Positions 1-9,325 of a stretch of 49,372 bases of DNA are shown here, one piece after another. The notes below the pieces were generated by a model, which worked only from the letters and a program-made list of their open reading frames with translations, was not told the DNA's origin and did no database searches. Both the position numbers and the translations under genes were made by a program. Where the stretch lies: assembly GCF_041595635.1 (NCBI RefSeq), contig NZ_JBFHJW010000026.1, positions 1 through 49,372 of the forward strand, written 5' to 3'. The DNA comes from Labilibaculum sp041595635. Lineage in GTDB: Bacteria; Bacteroidota; Bacteroidia; Bacteroidales; Marinifilaceae. Every line of letters starts with the position of its first letter. Positions within the stretch are counted from its first letter, which is position 1.

Positions 1-1
1 A

Positions 2-874
2 CCAAGTAAAACGTTTGCCAGAAGAAAATTCTATATTGCTGCAAGAATGTTAAATCTGCATTTTTTCGAAAGGCCAAACGTTACTGCCGAATCGAACCAA
101 TTCTATCGCAACAGAACACTCTTTTTAACCAGCTTAAGCTTGAGCGAAACTCAATATTATAAAAGTAATTTGATTTACAATTATGGACGAACCGAGGACA
201 TACCTTATGGTTTCCTAGCTCAGGTAAACATGGGCTTAGAATATGGTGAGTTCTACAATAGAAATTATTTATCCTTAGATTTTCAGAGAGCTATTTACTT
301 GAAAAAAAGCAAAAGCTATTTTTTCAGCCGTGCTTCCATTGGTGGATATTTCAACTCAAAAAGGTATCAACAAGGTGTTCTGCGCTTACAAACCAATTTT
401 TTTAGCCGTATACGTAAATTAGGAAAATACCGCTTCCGGAATTTTGGAGAAATTGAATACACTCTCGGCATCAGAAGATTTTCTGATGAATTTATTAGTC
501 TAGAGGATGAAATTAGAGGCTTTTCGGAGGAAGCAGCTATGGGAACTCAAAAACTAGTTCTCAATTTAGAAAGCATCGCCTTTACTCCATACACCTTGGG
601 AGGTTTTCGTTTTGCCTTTTATACTTTTACCGATATGGGCTTTATTGGCAGTAACAAGAAAAACATCCTAAAACAAGATTTCTACTATGGTTTGGGCTTG
701 GGAATCCGATTGCACAACGAGAATTTAGTATTTAAAACCATTCAGTTACGCCTGGCCTTTTACCCAAATATTCCTTCGAGTTATGACCAATTAAACTATC
801 GCTTATCAGGAGCCGAAAGACCAAAATTTCAGAATTTTAAAGTTTCTCAACCTACTGTCCTTTTCTACGAATAG
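2..874 (+). CDS. Outer-membrane beta-barrel protein, Omp85/surface-antigen-like C-terminus (5' partial)
   Basis: The reading frame is open from the first bases of the window, so only the C-terminal ~290 residues are present and the true start lies upstream. The visible part is rich in alternating hydrophobic and aromatic beta-strands with short turns, as in an outer-membrane barrel. An I-R-G-F sequence about 120 residues before the end, followed by a strand-rich stretch (LNLES...FRFAFYTFTDMG) and a late GLGLGIRL strand, resembles the conserved strand-hairpin of the Omp85/BamA/TamA family. It could be another surface-antigen or translocation barrel; the POTRA region that would decide this is outside the window. 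The protein ends in LFYE rather than the common terminal aromatic residue. It converges on the MATE gene with a 33-base gap. Confidence 0.55.
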   Translation, partial: PSKTFARRKFYIAARMLNLHFFERPNVTAESNQFYRNRTLFLTSLSLSETQYYKSNLIYNYGRTEDIPYGFLAQVNMGLEYGEFYNRNYLSLDFQRAIYLKKSKSYFFSRASIGGYFNSKRYQQGVLRLQTNFFSRIRKLGKYRFRNFGEIEYTLGIRRFSDEFISLEDEIRGFSEEAAMGTQKLVLNLESIAFTPYTLGGFRFAFYTFTDMGFIGSNKKNILKQDFYYGLGLGIRLHNENLVFKTIQLRLAFYPNIPSSYDQLNYRLSGAERPKFQNFKVSQPTVLFYE

Positions 875-907
875 AAAGAATAAAAATCAGGCTACTAGTT
901 GCATCAA

Positions 908-2239
908 TTAAATGTGAATTTCTTTCCAATTGATATATTTTAGATAGAAATAGGAACTAACACCTAAAAATCCAGCATAAAAATATTCCGAAGTCCACAC
1001 CCATGAAATTGGCAGCTTGAAAACTGCTATTAACAAATATACGGCTCCCAAATAACAGACCAAAACCAATATTTCAATTAGCATAGCATGGAAAGTATTT
1101 CCTGTACCCGAAACACCATTAAAGAAAGTAACGGCGATAGGAAAAATTAATGTACTCCCAAAAATCACATATAAAACAGGTTTCGTTTCTGCAATCAGAC
1201 TGAGTTCATCAGTATAAACAGAAATCACCCACTCTGGATTGATCAAACAAAATCCAACCAAAACCAAAACCGAGACAAAAGACAACCTAATGATTCGCCA
1301 AATAAGAGGTAAAACCACTTCGGAATGTCCTTCGCCAATAACCTGACTAACCAGAGTATTCGCGGCTGCGGCAAAAGACCATACTGGCACCATCATTAAA
1401 ACATAAATACTTCGAATGATATTTGATATTGCCAATTGCCGTTCGCCCATTCGCTCTACCATTAAAAAAAACACAAACCATGATGCTAAGGACAAGAAAT
1501 TTTGTATCATCATAGGAAAAGATACTTTCAGTAAACGGGCATATAGGTTCCAATCAATTTTTACAAATTTGAACAATTGATATTCTGCCATTGGAATTTT
1601 TCGCAAGGTATAAATAAGAAAGAAAATTAGTACACAAGCCTCTGCAATCACCGAAGCAATGGCTGCTCCTTTCATTCCCATCTCGGGAAATCCCCACTCT
1701 CCGAATATCAGTACGTAATCCAGAAAGATGTTTATAAAAGCCATAAAGGCAGTACTCCAACTAATTATTTTTGTTTTGGCAACTCCAACATAGAATGCTC
1801 GAAACAAAACATTTACACATGCAAAAATGATTCCCCAGGCACGGTAGGATATGTAATCGATACTGGCATCGTAAATGGCGTTTGATTTCACAATCGCTTT
1901 AAGAACAGGTGGTGCCTGAATTTCCATAAAAACGATTAAGAAAACGCCTAAAATGAGCAAAAAATACAATGCATGATCGAAAGTCTTTCCTACAAGTTTT
2001 ACATTCCCTTCTCCAAATCTTCGGGCAATAACAATTTGAGTTCCCAAACCAAATCCCCAGGCAAGCATCACAACCGCGTAATAGAAAATAGTAGCAATGG
2101 CTGCTGCTCCCAGTGCCGTTTCGCTCAAATGACCTAAAAATGCAGTATCAGTAAGAGCAATTATATTTTGCGCTACACTACCTAAAATAATAGGATAAGC
2201 AATTTTCCAAATGCTTTTATAATCGATTTGAGTTTTCAA
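908..2239 (-). CDS. MATE family efflux transporter
   Basis: A 443-residue polytopic inner-membrane protein with about twelve hydrophobic segments in two related halves, the size and layout of the multidrug and toxin extrusion family. The N-terminal half begins with the typical WKIAYPIILGSVAQNIIALTDTAFLG segment pattern (a proline-bearing first helix followed by a TDT motif), and the second half repeats it with FPMMIQNFLSLASWFVFFLMV. Members export cationic drugs or metabolites using Na+ or H+ gradients; the substrate here cannot be told from sequence. It is transcribed alone, with an S9 peptidase gene upstream in the same direction after 133 bases that hold a strong terminator, so the two are probably separate units. 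Confidence 0.9.
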   Translation of the reverse strand: MKTQIDYKSIWKIAYPIILGSVAQNIIALTDTAFLGHLSETALGAAAIATIFYYAVVMLAWGFGLGTQIVIARRFGEGNVKLVGKTFDHALYFLLILGVFLIVFMEIQAPPVLKAIVKSNAIYDASIDYISYRAWGIIFACVNVLFRAFYVGVAKTKIISWSTAFMAFINIFLDYVLIFGEWGFPEMGMKGAAIASVIAEACVLIFFLIYTLRKIPMAEYQLFKFVKIDWNLYARLLKVSFPMMIQNFLSLASWFVFFLMVERMGERQLAISNIIRSIYVLMMVPVWSFAAAANTLVSQVIGEGHSEVVLPLIWRIIRLSFVSVLVLVGFCLINPEWVISVYTDELSLIAETKPVLYVIFGSTLIFPIAVTFFNGVSGTGNTFHAMLIEILVLVCYLGAVYLLIAVFKLPISWVWTSEYFYAGFLGVSSYFYLKYINWKEIHI

Positions 2240-2303
2240 TTGTCGTTGTAATTCGTAAATAATCAGGCAAAATAACTACTTTCTTTCCTTTGAAACAAAA
2301 AAA

Positions 2304-2351
2304 ATCGTCAATTCAAAATTGCCGAAAAATTTCGGATTTTGAACTGACGAT
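2304..2351 (-). terminator. Extended hairpin terminator of the S9 peptidase gene
   Basis: A 48-base near-perfect inverted repeat: outer arm ATCGTCA / TGACGAT, middle arm TTCAAAAT / ATTTTGAA and inner arm CCGAAA / TTTCGG, broken only by a single mismatch and a two-base bulge. On the minus strand it is followed by a run of eight T (2296-2303). It lies 21 bases beyond the S9 peptidase stop, so it should stop that transcript before the MATE gene. Confidence 0.85.
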
Positions 2352-2372
2352 TCATCTCTTTTTAACAGCTTT

Positions 2373-4529
2373 CTATTTTAAGAAGTCATCAAAATAGTTA
2401 CTCACCTTTTGTTTCAAGTGAATACGATCACGCCCACGCACATTGTGCTCAGCACATGGATAAGGAAAATAGTCTACCTGAACGTTGTTTTTAACACATT
2501 CGCGAACAAAATTCAAACTATTCTGCCATACCACAGTTGGATCAATTACCCCCTGACAAATAAGAAGTTTCCCTTTTAAATCTTTTGCCTTAGCTATTAA
2601 TGATGTTTGCGCATATCCTTCCGGATTTTCCTGAGGAGTATCCATATAACGTTCACCATACATCACTTCATACCATTTCCAATCAATAACTGGACCTCCA
2701 GCCACAGCAACTTTAAAAACATCAGGATAATTCGTAATCAGAGAAATAGTCATAAAACCACCATAACTCCAGCCGTGAACACCAATACGCTCTGCATCCA
2801 CATAAGGCAAAGATTTTAAAAACTCAACGCCTTTCATTTGGTCAGCCATTTCGGTTTGCCCACACTGACGATGAATAATGGCTTCAAATTCCTTCCCACG
2901 ATTGGCAGAACCTCTATTATCCAGCACATAAATTAAATAGCCATTTTGAGCCATATACTCTTCCCACAAGGAAGCGCCACCAAGCCAACGATTATTTACC
3001 ATTTGAGCATGAGGACCGCCATACACATAAACAACAACAGGATATTTTTTAGTAGGATCGAAATCCACAGGTTTCACCATGCGATAGTACAAATCAGTCT
3101 CTTCATCAGCCGCTTTAATTGTTCCAATTGATATTTCACCTAAACTGTAATCAATCAATTTATTATCTGCATTTACCAGCTCCTGAATTTGTTTGCCTTC
3201 GGTATCAGCAATAACAATTTTACGGGGAACATTTAAACTACTATAATTATCGATAAAGTATTTCCCATCCGCACTTATCTGTACCGCATGATGACCTTCT
3301 TCTTTAGTTAAAAGCACACGCTTTCCAGTTTTCATATTCAATTTATACACATGCCTTTCTATCGGACTAATCTCGGTAGACACATAAAACATAGTAGTTT
3401 CCGACTTATCAAAACCTAAAATATCGGTTATCTCCCAATCTCCTGCAGTCAATTGTTTAATCAATTTGCCTTCTGTATCGTATAAATAAGCATGATTAAA
3501 GCCATCTCGATTATTGGTCTGATAAATAAATTGATTGCTTCTTTTTTGAAGAAAAATCAGCTCGTGAGAAGGCTCTACCCAACGATTGTCTTTTTCCTCG
3601 AACAGTGTTTTTACAAATTTGCCTGTGGCTGCTTCGTATTTGTTTAATTTCGCATGATCGGTAGCTCTGTTTAAAACTTGAATATAGATGTATTTTCCTT
3701 CGGCTCCCCAGGAAATATTCGTCAAATATTGATCTGCACCGAAATCATCTGGCTGAATCCAAACCGTAAATTTATCCTTCAAATTATAAACACCTAAACT
3801 CACAACTTCACTATCCATTCCTGCCATAGGATATTTAATTTCCTTTAGATCTCCAACTCTTGTTGTGATATCAATCAAAGGAAATGAGCTTACCTTACTT
3901 TCATCTTTGCGATAAAAAGCCAATAAATTTCCTTTGGGTCCCCAAAAAATACCATCGGTAATCCCATATTCACTTCGGCTCACTGTTTGTCCATTCACAA
4001 AATTCTTATCCAAATCCGAAGTCACAGCAATCTCTTTGCGATCTGCACCACTCACATACAAATTATTTTCGAGCGTGTAAGCCATCATCAAATTCTCAGC
4101 ACAAAACTCTTTATTTTTTGCTTCTGGATTAATTTCCAATTTCAGTATAAGCTTTTTATTTAGAAGATCGACATGACACAATTCCCCACCAGAAGTAAAC
4201 TGAATCACCTCATTATTTAGCCAAGTAAATTGTGGCAAACGACTTAATTCTTTAGCGCCTTGCGATTTTAAAATTTCATTGATATCCGACAAGTTGAAAA
4301 TTACTTTCGCTTTTTCGCCTACTTTTGCAACCAAAATATCCTGCTCTACAACGTAAGAAAATTGGTTACTTTCACCTTTCCAGGATAATTGAGATAAGTT
4401 TTCAGGGTAAAATTTGCCCCATTGTCCCAGAATTGCATCCTCCATACTCAGTTTTTTTGTTTGAGCGTAAACAGGTGCAAATAGGACACAAATGATTAGT
4501 AAATAGCCTAAAAGGAATGCTCTCTTCAT
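2373..4529 (-). CDS. S9 family (DPP IV-type) prolyl oligopeptidase
   Basis: A 718-residue exported serine peptidase. Residues 1-22 form a signal peptide (hydrophobic core then VYAQ). Residues ~40-450 are the beta-propeller domain of dipeptidyl-peptidase IV type, and ~470-718 the alpha/beta-hydrolase domain. The nucleophile is Ser588 in GWSYGG, followed by Asp663 in GVIDPTV and His695 in AEHNVRG, so the triad is complete. A YGGPHAQ segment supplies the oxyanion region. Such enzymes remove dipeptides after proline or alanine from peptides in the periplasm. The gene stands alone, with its own -7 promoter element upstream and a strong terminator downstream. The exact dipeptide preference cannot be told. 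Confidence 0.93.
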   Translation of the reverse strand: MKRAFLLGYLLIICVLFAPVYAQTKKLSMEDAILGQWGKFYPENLSQLSWKGESNQFSYVVEQDILVAKVGEKAKVIFNLSDINEILKSQGAKELSRLPQFTWLNNEVIQFTSGGELCHVDLLNKKLILKLEINPEAKNKEFCAENLMMAYTLENNLYVSGADRKEIAVTSDLDKNFVNGQTVSRSEYGITDGIFWGPKGNLLAFYRKDESKVSSFPLIDITTRVGDLKEIKYPMAGMDSEVVSLGVYNLKDKFTVWIQPDDFGADQYLTNISWGAEGKYIYIQVLNRATDHAKLNKYEAATGKFVKTLFEEKDNRWVEPSHELIFLQKRSNQFIYQTNNRDGFNHAYLYDTEGKLIKQLTAGDWEITDILGFDKSETTMFYVSTEISPIERHVYKLNMKTGKRVLLTKEEGHHAVQISADGKYFIDNYSSLNVPRKIVIADTEGKQIQELVNADNKLIDYSLGEISIGTIKAADEETDLYYRMVKPVDFDPTKKYPVVVYVYGGPHAQMVNNRWLGGASLWEEYMAQNGYLIYVLDNRGSANRGKEFEAIIHRQCGQTEMADQMKGVEFLKSLPYVDAERIGVHGWSYGGFMTISLITNYPDVFKVAVAGGPVIDWKWYEVMYGERYMDTPQENPEGYAQTSLIAKAKDLKGKLLICQGVIDPTVVWQNSLNFVRECVKNNVQVDYFPYPCAEHNVRGRDRIHLKQKVSNYFDDFLK

Positions 4530-4573
4530 AGTGTTTTTTTTTGCTGTTATATTTTTTTCAAAAAATTCGTCTT

Positions 4574-4581
4574 CAAATGTA
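4574..4581 (-). promoter_or_regulatory. Bacteroidota -7 promoter element of the S9 peptidase gene
   Basis: On the minus strand the sequence reads TACATTTG, a full match to TAnnTTTG, 44 bases before the ATG. No good -33 TTTG is seen at the 19-base spacing, so only the -7 half is supported. Confidence 0.5.
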
Positions 4582-4783
4582 TCTTTTTTAGAAGAAATAG
4601 AGTAATAATGAAAGAATAAATAAACTAGACTACTACCAATTACTATGGATTACATCCTAAGTAATAAGAAAAACGAACCTAAAGCAAATTGCGAAGTATA
4701 AATCGTCAAAGCAAGTAAACAAAGAGCTTTGAGAATTAATTTATTCTTTCTAAATTGGCTTAATAAAACTTAAGTTATACAAG

Positions 4784-5716
4784 ATGTCGAAAAAAAAGAT
4801 ACCCAACAGTATTAAATATTTGATTCTAATTTCAGCTGCTGCAATCCTTACCTTTTTCATTATCCACTACAACAGCAATAAAAATGATATCAGTAAAGAA
4901 AATAAAGCCACAGAAGCTTCAATTATGGAAGATGTAGATCAGTCGGCCAACATTTTTAAATACAATAACATACTCTTTAGCCTTCCATCCCCCTATCAGA
5001 TATCTTTACTTCTGGAGCAATCAAAAATTCCTTACAACAAAGAAATATTGCATTCAACTAGTAGAGCGAGTGATTATGTTGAAAATTTTAGCAAAGCAGT
5101 CAATTTTGGAATTTACGGATCAGATTTAGGCTATATCAACATCTACCATCAAACCCAGGATGCTGCGAGTTATTTCGCTGTTTTAAAAATCATATCTCAA
5201 GAAATTGGTTTGTACAATGCAATGGATAAACCAACAATTACGAGAATAGAAAATAATATTGAGAATAGAGATTCTTTACTAGTTATTGTAAGTACTACCT
5301 ATCGAAAAATAGATAACTATTTGAAAGAAAACGGCAGGGATAACACTGGAGCTTTAATTTTAGCTGGTGGTTGGATTGAATCTCTTTACATTCTAACACA
5401 ACAAATTAAAGAGCATCCTAATAAAGAATTAACCAACCGTATTTCGGAACAAAAAAGACCTCTGGAAAATTTAATTAAACTATTGGTTCCCTACTCCAAT
5501 GAATCAAAGGATTTTTATTTTTTAGTTGATCGCTTAATTGATTTAGCTTACTCGTTTGATGAAATTGATGAAAAATACACTTATGTTCCCCCCATAACTG
5601 ATTCTCGCAATAAATTAACAATTGTGAAAAGTCAATCAGAATTAAAAATGAACAAAAAACAATTAAATACGATTACTGAAAAAGTCAGTGTCATTAGAAA
5701 TCACATTATCAAGTAA
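4784..5716 (+). CDS. Membrane-anchored exported protein of unknown function, first gene of the TerB-ABC operon
   Basis: A 310-residue protein I do not recognise. Residues 12-30 form one hydrophobic helix after a Lys-rich start (MSKKK), so it is probably an inner-membrane protein with a periplasmic body, or has an uncleaved signal. The body is mainly alpha-helical, with a central segment resembling other Bacteroidota hypothetical proteins (NFGIYGSDLGYINIYHQTQ) and a later ALILAGGWIESLYI segment. No catalytic motif or lipobox is visible. It is followed after 16 bases by a small secreted protein and then the large ABC transporter on the same strand, so it is likely a subunit or substrate-side partner of that transporter. 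This role is inference from the operon only. Confidence 0.75.
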   Translation: MSKKKIPNSIKYLILISAAAILTFFIIHYNSNKNDISKENKATEASIMEDVDQSANIFKYNNILFSLPSPYQISLLLEQSKIPYNKEILHSTSRASDYVENFSKAVNFGIYGSDLGYINIYHQTQDAASYFAVLKIISQEIGLYNAMDKPTITRIENNIENRDSLLVIVSTTYRKIDNYLKENGRDNTGALILAGGWIESLYILTQQIKEHPNKELTNRISEQKRPLENLIKLLVPYSNESKDFYFLVDRLIDLAYSFDEIDEKYTYVPPITDSRNKLTIVKSQSELKMNKKQLNTITEKVSVIRNHIIK

Positions 5717-5732
5717 TCAAAAAACACTACTT

Positions 5733-6152
5733 ATGAATCGCTATTATACTCTTATTATATCGTTATTTCTAATCAGTATAAGTTTTTTAAGCAAAGCTCA
5801 AACAGATATAACAATGCAAAATTGCACCAAGTATTTGGAACCAGAGTTTATATCAGACGGACAGCAGTACAAAGCATTGCTTTCTGGAAGTGAAATTGCA
5901 GAATTCCATACTACTTTTTATGCCGACAACTACTATCGCATTGTTGGTGCTACTGGAAAAGAGGAGAAAAATGTAATTTTTTCGGTTTACGATGAAGAAA
6001 ATCATTTGTTATTCTCTAACAAAGACCATCAAAATTCTCCTTACTGGGATTTTCAATTTACCAATTCAATTAATTGCACCATCGAAGCCAAACTAAATCA
6101 AAGAGAAGTAAGTTCTGGTTTTGTTCTCCTGTTAATAGGATTTAAACAATAG
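5733..6152 (+). CDS. Small secreted protein of unknown function, second gene of the TerB-ABC operon
   Basis: A 139-residue protein when read from the ATG at 5733. An earlier in-frame start at 5688 would overlap the upstream gene and hide a good signal peptide; from 5733 residues 1-22 are a clear type I signal (hydrophobic core ending SKAQ). The mature part is ~117 residues, strand-rich, with two cysteines (in MQNCTKYLEP and SINCTIEAK) that could form a disulfide, suggesting a small beta-sandwich in the periplasm. I see no known domain. It lies 16 bases after the 310-residue membrane protein and 43 bases before the transporter. Confidence 0.75.
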   Translation: MNRYYTLIISLFLISISFLSKAQTDITMQNCTKYLEPEFISDGQQYKALLSGSEIAEFHTTFYADNYYRIVGATGKEEKNVIFSVYDEENHLLFSNKDHQNSPYWDFQFTNSINCTIEAKLNQREVSSGFVLLLIGFKQ

Positions 6153-6195
6153 TACCAACGCCAGTCTACACCAACCACACAAACTCTCGCATTTT

Positions 6196-9100
6196 ATGAG
6201 TGAAAGAATTCTTAAGGCTTTAATGCAACTTTTTGCTATTATTGCACATCCAAAAAGTTCCGCAATAGAGAGACGAAGAATGGTTTCCAGATATCTCAAA
6301 CAGCAGCTTGATCAAGAAACTGCTGAAGAATATCTTAAGTTATACGATCAACATTACGAAGCCAACCAAAAACGGACGACCAGAAAATCAAAAATAAAGA
6401 AATACACCTCGGCAAGTTCGGTTCGAGTACTGCGTATATGTACCGAAATAAATGAAGAACTCATCGTCCGTCAAAAAGTAGTTGTTTTAATCCAACTATT
6501 AGAATTCTTAAAATCAGGAGACGATATTAGTGAACAAGAATTTGCCTTTGTTGAAACCGTTGCTGACACCTTTAACCTCCCAGGTGATGGTTATGATCGC
6601 CTGAAAAATTTTGTTCTTAATGATTTTGATGAAATTTCACGTTCCAATCGATTACTAACAGTTAGTAATGAAGATAAAACATCCGAAGTTGGTGAGCATT
6701 ACTACTCGGAAGGACTGATTGGAGAAATTAAAATTCTACGACTTAAAAGAGTTGATATGTACGTTCTTCGATTTGAAGGAATTGAAGAACTTCTTATGAA
6801 TGGTCAAAGTCTAAATCCCGATAGAGTACACCTTTTATCACAAGGCTCATCCATTCGAAACCCAAAAATCGACCCTATCTATTTTAGCGACATAACAACA
6901 ACCTTTCATCGGGACCAGAAATACAAAAGAGTTGTTTTTGAAACTAAGAATATAGAATATCGATTCAAAGAAAATAACATAGGTATCCACGACTTGTCTT
7001 TCAAAGAAGAGTCGGGAAAAATGGTTGGAATTATAGGATCAAGCGGTGCTGGAAAAACAACACTTTTAAATGTTTTAAACGGAACTGCGAGTCCCAGTTG
7101 TGGAAATGTTGAGATCAATGGATTTGATATTGTTACAGACAAATCAAAACTTGAAGGTGTTGTAGGCCACGTTTCTCAAGACGATCTTCTTATTGAATCA
7201 CTTACTGTTTTCGAGAATTTATATTTTAATGCCAAATTGTGTTTCGACAAATACACTAACTATCAACTCATTCGAATTGTATTAAACTTACTCAAAGATT
7301 TAGGATTGTACGATGCCCGAAACCTAAAAGTAGGAAGTGTATTAGACAAAAAAATAAGCGGTGGACAAAGAAAAAGACTAAATATTGCCTTGGAATTGAT
7401 TCGCGAACCATCGGTTCTTTTTCTTGATGAACCTACTTCTGGTCTATCATCAAGAGATTCAGCAAAAATAATGGATTTATTAAAAAATCTTGCTTTAAAG
7501 GGTAAATTGATTTTTATCGTCATTCATCAGCCTTCGTCGAATATTTTTAAAATGTTCGATAGATTACTCATTTTAGATACTGGTGGTTACCTAATTTTTA
7601 ATGGCAATCCATTGGATGCAATCACCTATTTTAAATCGCAAACAATGCGAGCCAATCGTACAGAAAGTGAATGTTCTTCCTGTGGTAATGTTGATGCGGA
7701 TCAAATTTTCAACATCGTAGAATCAGAAGTATTGGATGAATATGGAAATCCAACACAAATAAGAAAAGTATCTCCAATCCAATGGTCACAAAAATATCAC
7801 GAATACACAGCTATTCATAAACACATTGAAGCAACAAGTGAACTTCCTCCTATCACCTTTAAAATTCCAAATATTTTTACACAATTTGGTGTATTTGTGA
7901 AACGAGATGTCATATCTAAACTGGCCAATCGTCAGTATTTATTCATCAACTTATTCGAAACCCCATTATTAGCATTTCTATTAAGCTATATCATTAAATT
8001 TTACAATATTGATGCAGCTAATAATTCTGGGTATTCTTTCAGTAACAACAGTAATTTACCGGTTTACCTTTTTATGTCGGTGATTGTAGCCCTTTTTATA
8101 GGTCTAACTTTAAGTGCTGAAGAAATTATTAAGGATCGTAAAATTCTGAAGCGAGAACGCTTCCTAAACTTGAGCAAGTTTAGTTATTTACTGTCTAAGA
8201 TTGTAATTTTATTCTCAATATCGGCCTTTCAAGCCTTTTTGTTTACAATAATCGGAAATTCTATATTGGAAATTAAAGGCATGTTCTTTGAATATTGGTT
8301 AGCTCTTTTCAGTGCCTGGTGCTTCGCCAATATGCTTGGATTAATTATTTCAGACAGCTTTAAAACTGTAATTACAATTTATATATTAATCCCATTTTTA
8401 TTAATTCCTCAACTCATATTAAGTGGTATTATTGTTAAGTTTGACAAGTTAAATCCTACAATTTCAACCCCAAATAACATTCCTTGGTATGGTGAAATTA
8501 TCACAGCTCGATGGGCTTACGAAGCCTTAGCGGTAAAACAATACAAAGACAATAATTACAACGCTCATTTCTATATTTATGAAAAATTAATGAGTAAGGC
8601 AGATTATCGTAAAAACTATTGGTTACCGATTTTAAAGAACAAACTAAACACTTGTGAACGACACCTTAATTTGCTAGATAAAAAAGAAGAGCTAGCTAAA
8701 AACTTGCAACTATTACGAAACGAACTTTCTATAGAAGATCTTGATCAAATCCCCATTCCTTTTAAGGCACTTGATCATCTCAAACCTGAAGATTTAAACG
8801 AAACAATCATTCTGGAAACCAGGGAATATTTCAACCAATTAAACCGTTACTATATTAACTTATACAATGCTGCTAATCGCAAAAAAGATGAACGTTTAAC
8901 CGAGCTACAGAAGGAATTTCTAGACAAGCAATCATTCGTTAACATGAAAAAGGCTTATGCCAACGATCGCCTTTCTGAATTTGTTAGAAACAGTAATGAC
9001 ATTGAACGGATTATAGAATACAAAGGGAAGTTATATCAAAAGATTGATCCTATTTATAGAAATCCTGATGGACATTTTGTGAAAGCACACTTTTATGCTC

Positions 9101-9264
9101 CACAAAAGAGAATATTTGGAACTTATTATGATACATATTGGGTAAACATCCTTGTTATTTGGATATCGACACTAACACTTTACATTGTTCTGTATTTTAA
9201 CCTTCTAAAAAGATTAATCGGTATTTTCGAAAGAAAATTAAACAGCAAAAAATTCACACGATAA
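6196..9264 (+). CDS. ABCG-type ABC transporter with N-terminal TerB-like domain and long exoplasmic loop
   Basis: A 1022-residue half-transporter fusing ATPase and permease. Residues ~1-145 are helical and resemble the TerB/DjlA-like fold; ~160-250 is a strand-rich region that may be FHA-like. The ATPase has Walker A GSSGAGKTT (~281-289), Q-loop SQDD, signature ISGGQRKR (~386), Walker B VLFLDEPTSG (~407-416) and H-loop VIHQPSS (~442). A Cys pair (ECSSCG) follows. Five membrane helices span ~575-748 (ABC2/ABCG order), then a ~230-residue hydrophilic, helical loop before the last helix (~985-1010). ABCG proteins usually have a much shorter loop there. It is the last gene of the three-gene operon and ends in a terminator. 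Substrate unknown; lipid or drug export is possible. Confidence 0.88.
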   Translation: MSERILKALMQLFAIIAHPKSSAIERRRMVSRYLKQQLDQETAEEYLKLYDQHYEANQKRTTRKSKIKKYTSASSVRVLRICTEINEELIVRQKVVVLIQLLEFLKSGDDISEQEFAFVETVADTFNLPGDGYDRLKNFVLNDFDEISRSNRLLTVSNEDKTSEVGEHYYSEGLIGEIKILRLKRVDMYVLRFEGIEELLMNGQSLNPDRVHLLSQGSSIRNPKIDPIYFSDITTTFHRDQKYKRVVFETKNIEYRFKENNIGIHDLSFKEESGKMVGIIGSSGAGKTTLLNVLNGTASPSCGNVEINGFDIVTDKSKLEGVVGHVSQDDLLIESLTVFENLYFNAKLCFDKYTNYQLIRIVLNLLKDLGLYDARNLKVGSVLDKKISGGQRKRLNIALELIREPSVLFLDEPTSGLSSRDSAKIMDLLKNLALKGKLIFIVIHQPSSNIFKMFDRLLILDTGGYLIFNGNPLDAITYFKSQTMRANRTESECSSCGNVDADQIFNIVESEVLDEYGNPTQIRKVSPIQWSQKYHEYTAIHKHIEATSELPPITFKIPNIFTQFGVFVKRDVISKLANRQYLFINLFETPLLAFLLSYIIKFYNIDAANNSGYSFSNNSNLPVYLFMSVIVALFIGLTLSAEEIIKDRKILKRERFLNLSKFSYLLSKIVILFSISAFQAFLFTIIGNSILEIKGMFFEYWLALFSAWCFANMLGLIISDSFKTVITIYILIPFLLIPQLILSGIIVKFDKLNPTISTPNNIPWYGEIITARWAYEALAVKQYKDNNYNAHFYIYEKLMSKADYRKNYWLPILKNKLNTCERHLNLLDKKEELAKNLQLLRNELSIEDLDQIPIPFKALDHLKPEDLNETIILETREYFNQLNRYYINLYNAANRKKDERLTELQKEFLDKQSFVNMKKAYANDRLSEFVRNSNDIERIIEYKGKLYQKIDPIYRNPDGHFVKAHFYAPQKRIFGTYYDTYWVNILVIWISTLTLYIVLYFNLLKRLIGIFERKLNSKKFTR

Positions 9265-9274
9265 AAAACGAAAA

Positions 9275-9301
9275 AAAGCTGCAAATTTAATTTGCAGCTT
9301 T
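9275..9301. terminator. Bidirectional terminator between the ABC transporter and siaC-like gene
   Basis: Arms AAAGCTGCAAA and TTTGCAGCTTT with a five-base loop, flanked by A-run on the left and T-run on the right, so it can stop transcripts from both converging genes. Confidence 0.85.
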
Positions 9302-9325
9302 TTATTTTATTTTCAGAATTAATCG

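Noticed and set aside
5688..5732. Upstream ATG for the 139-residue secreted protein
   Set aside because: It overlaps the previous gene and pushes the signal peptide 15 residues inwards; the ATG at 5733 gives a normal signal.
6196..6640. Tellurite resistance function for the transporter operon
   Set aside because: The TerB-like fold occurs in many non-tellurite proteins and no other ter gene is present; only the fold resemblance is kept.
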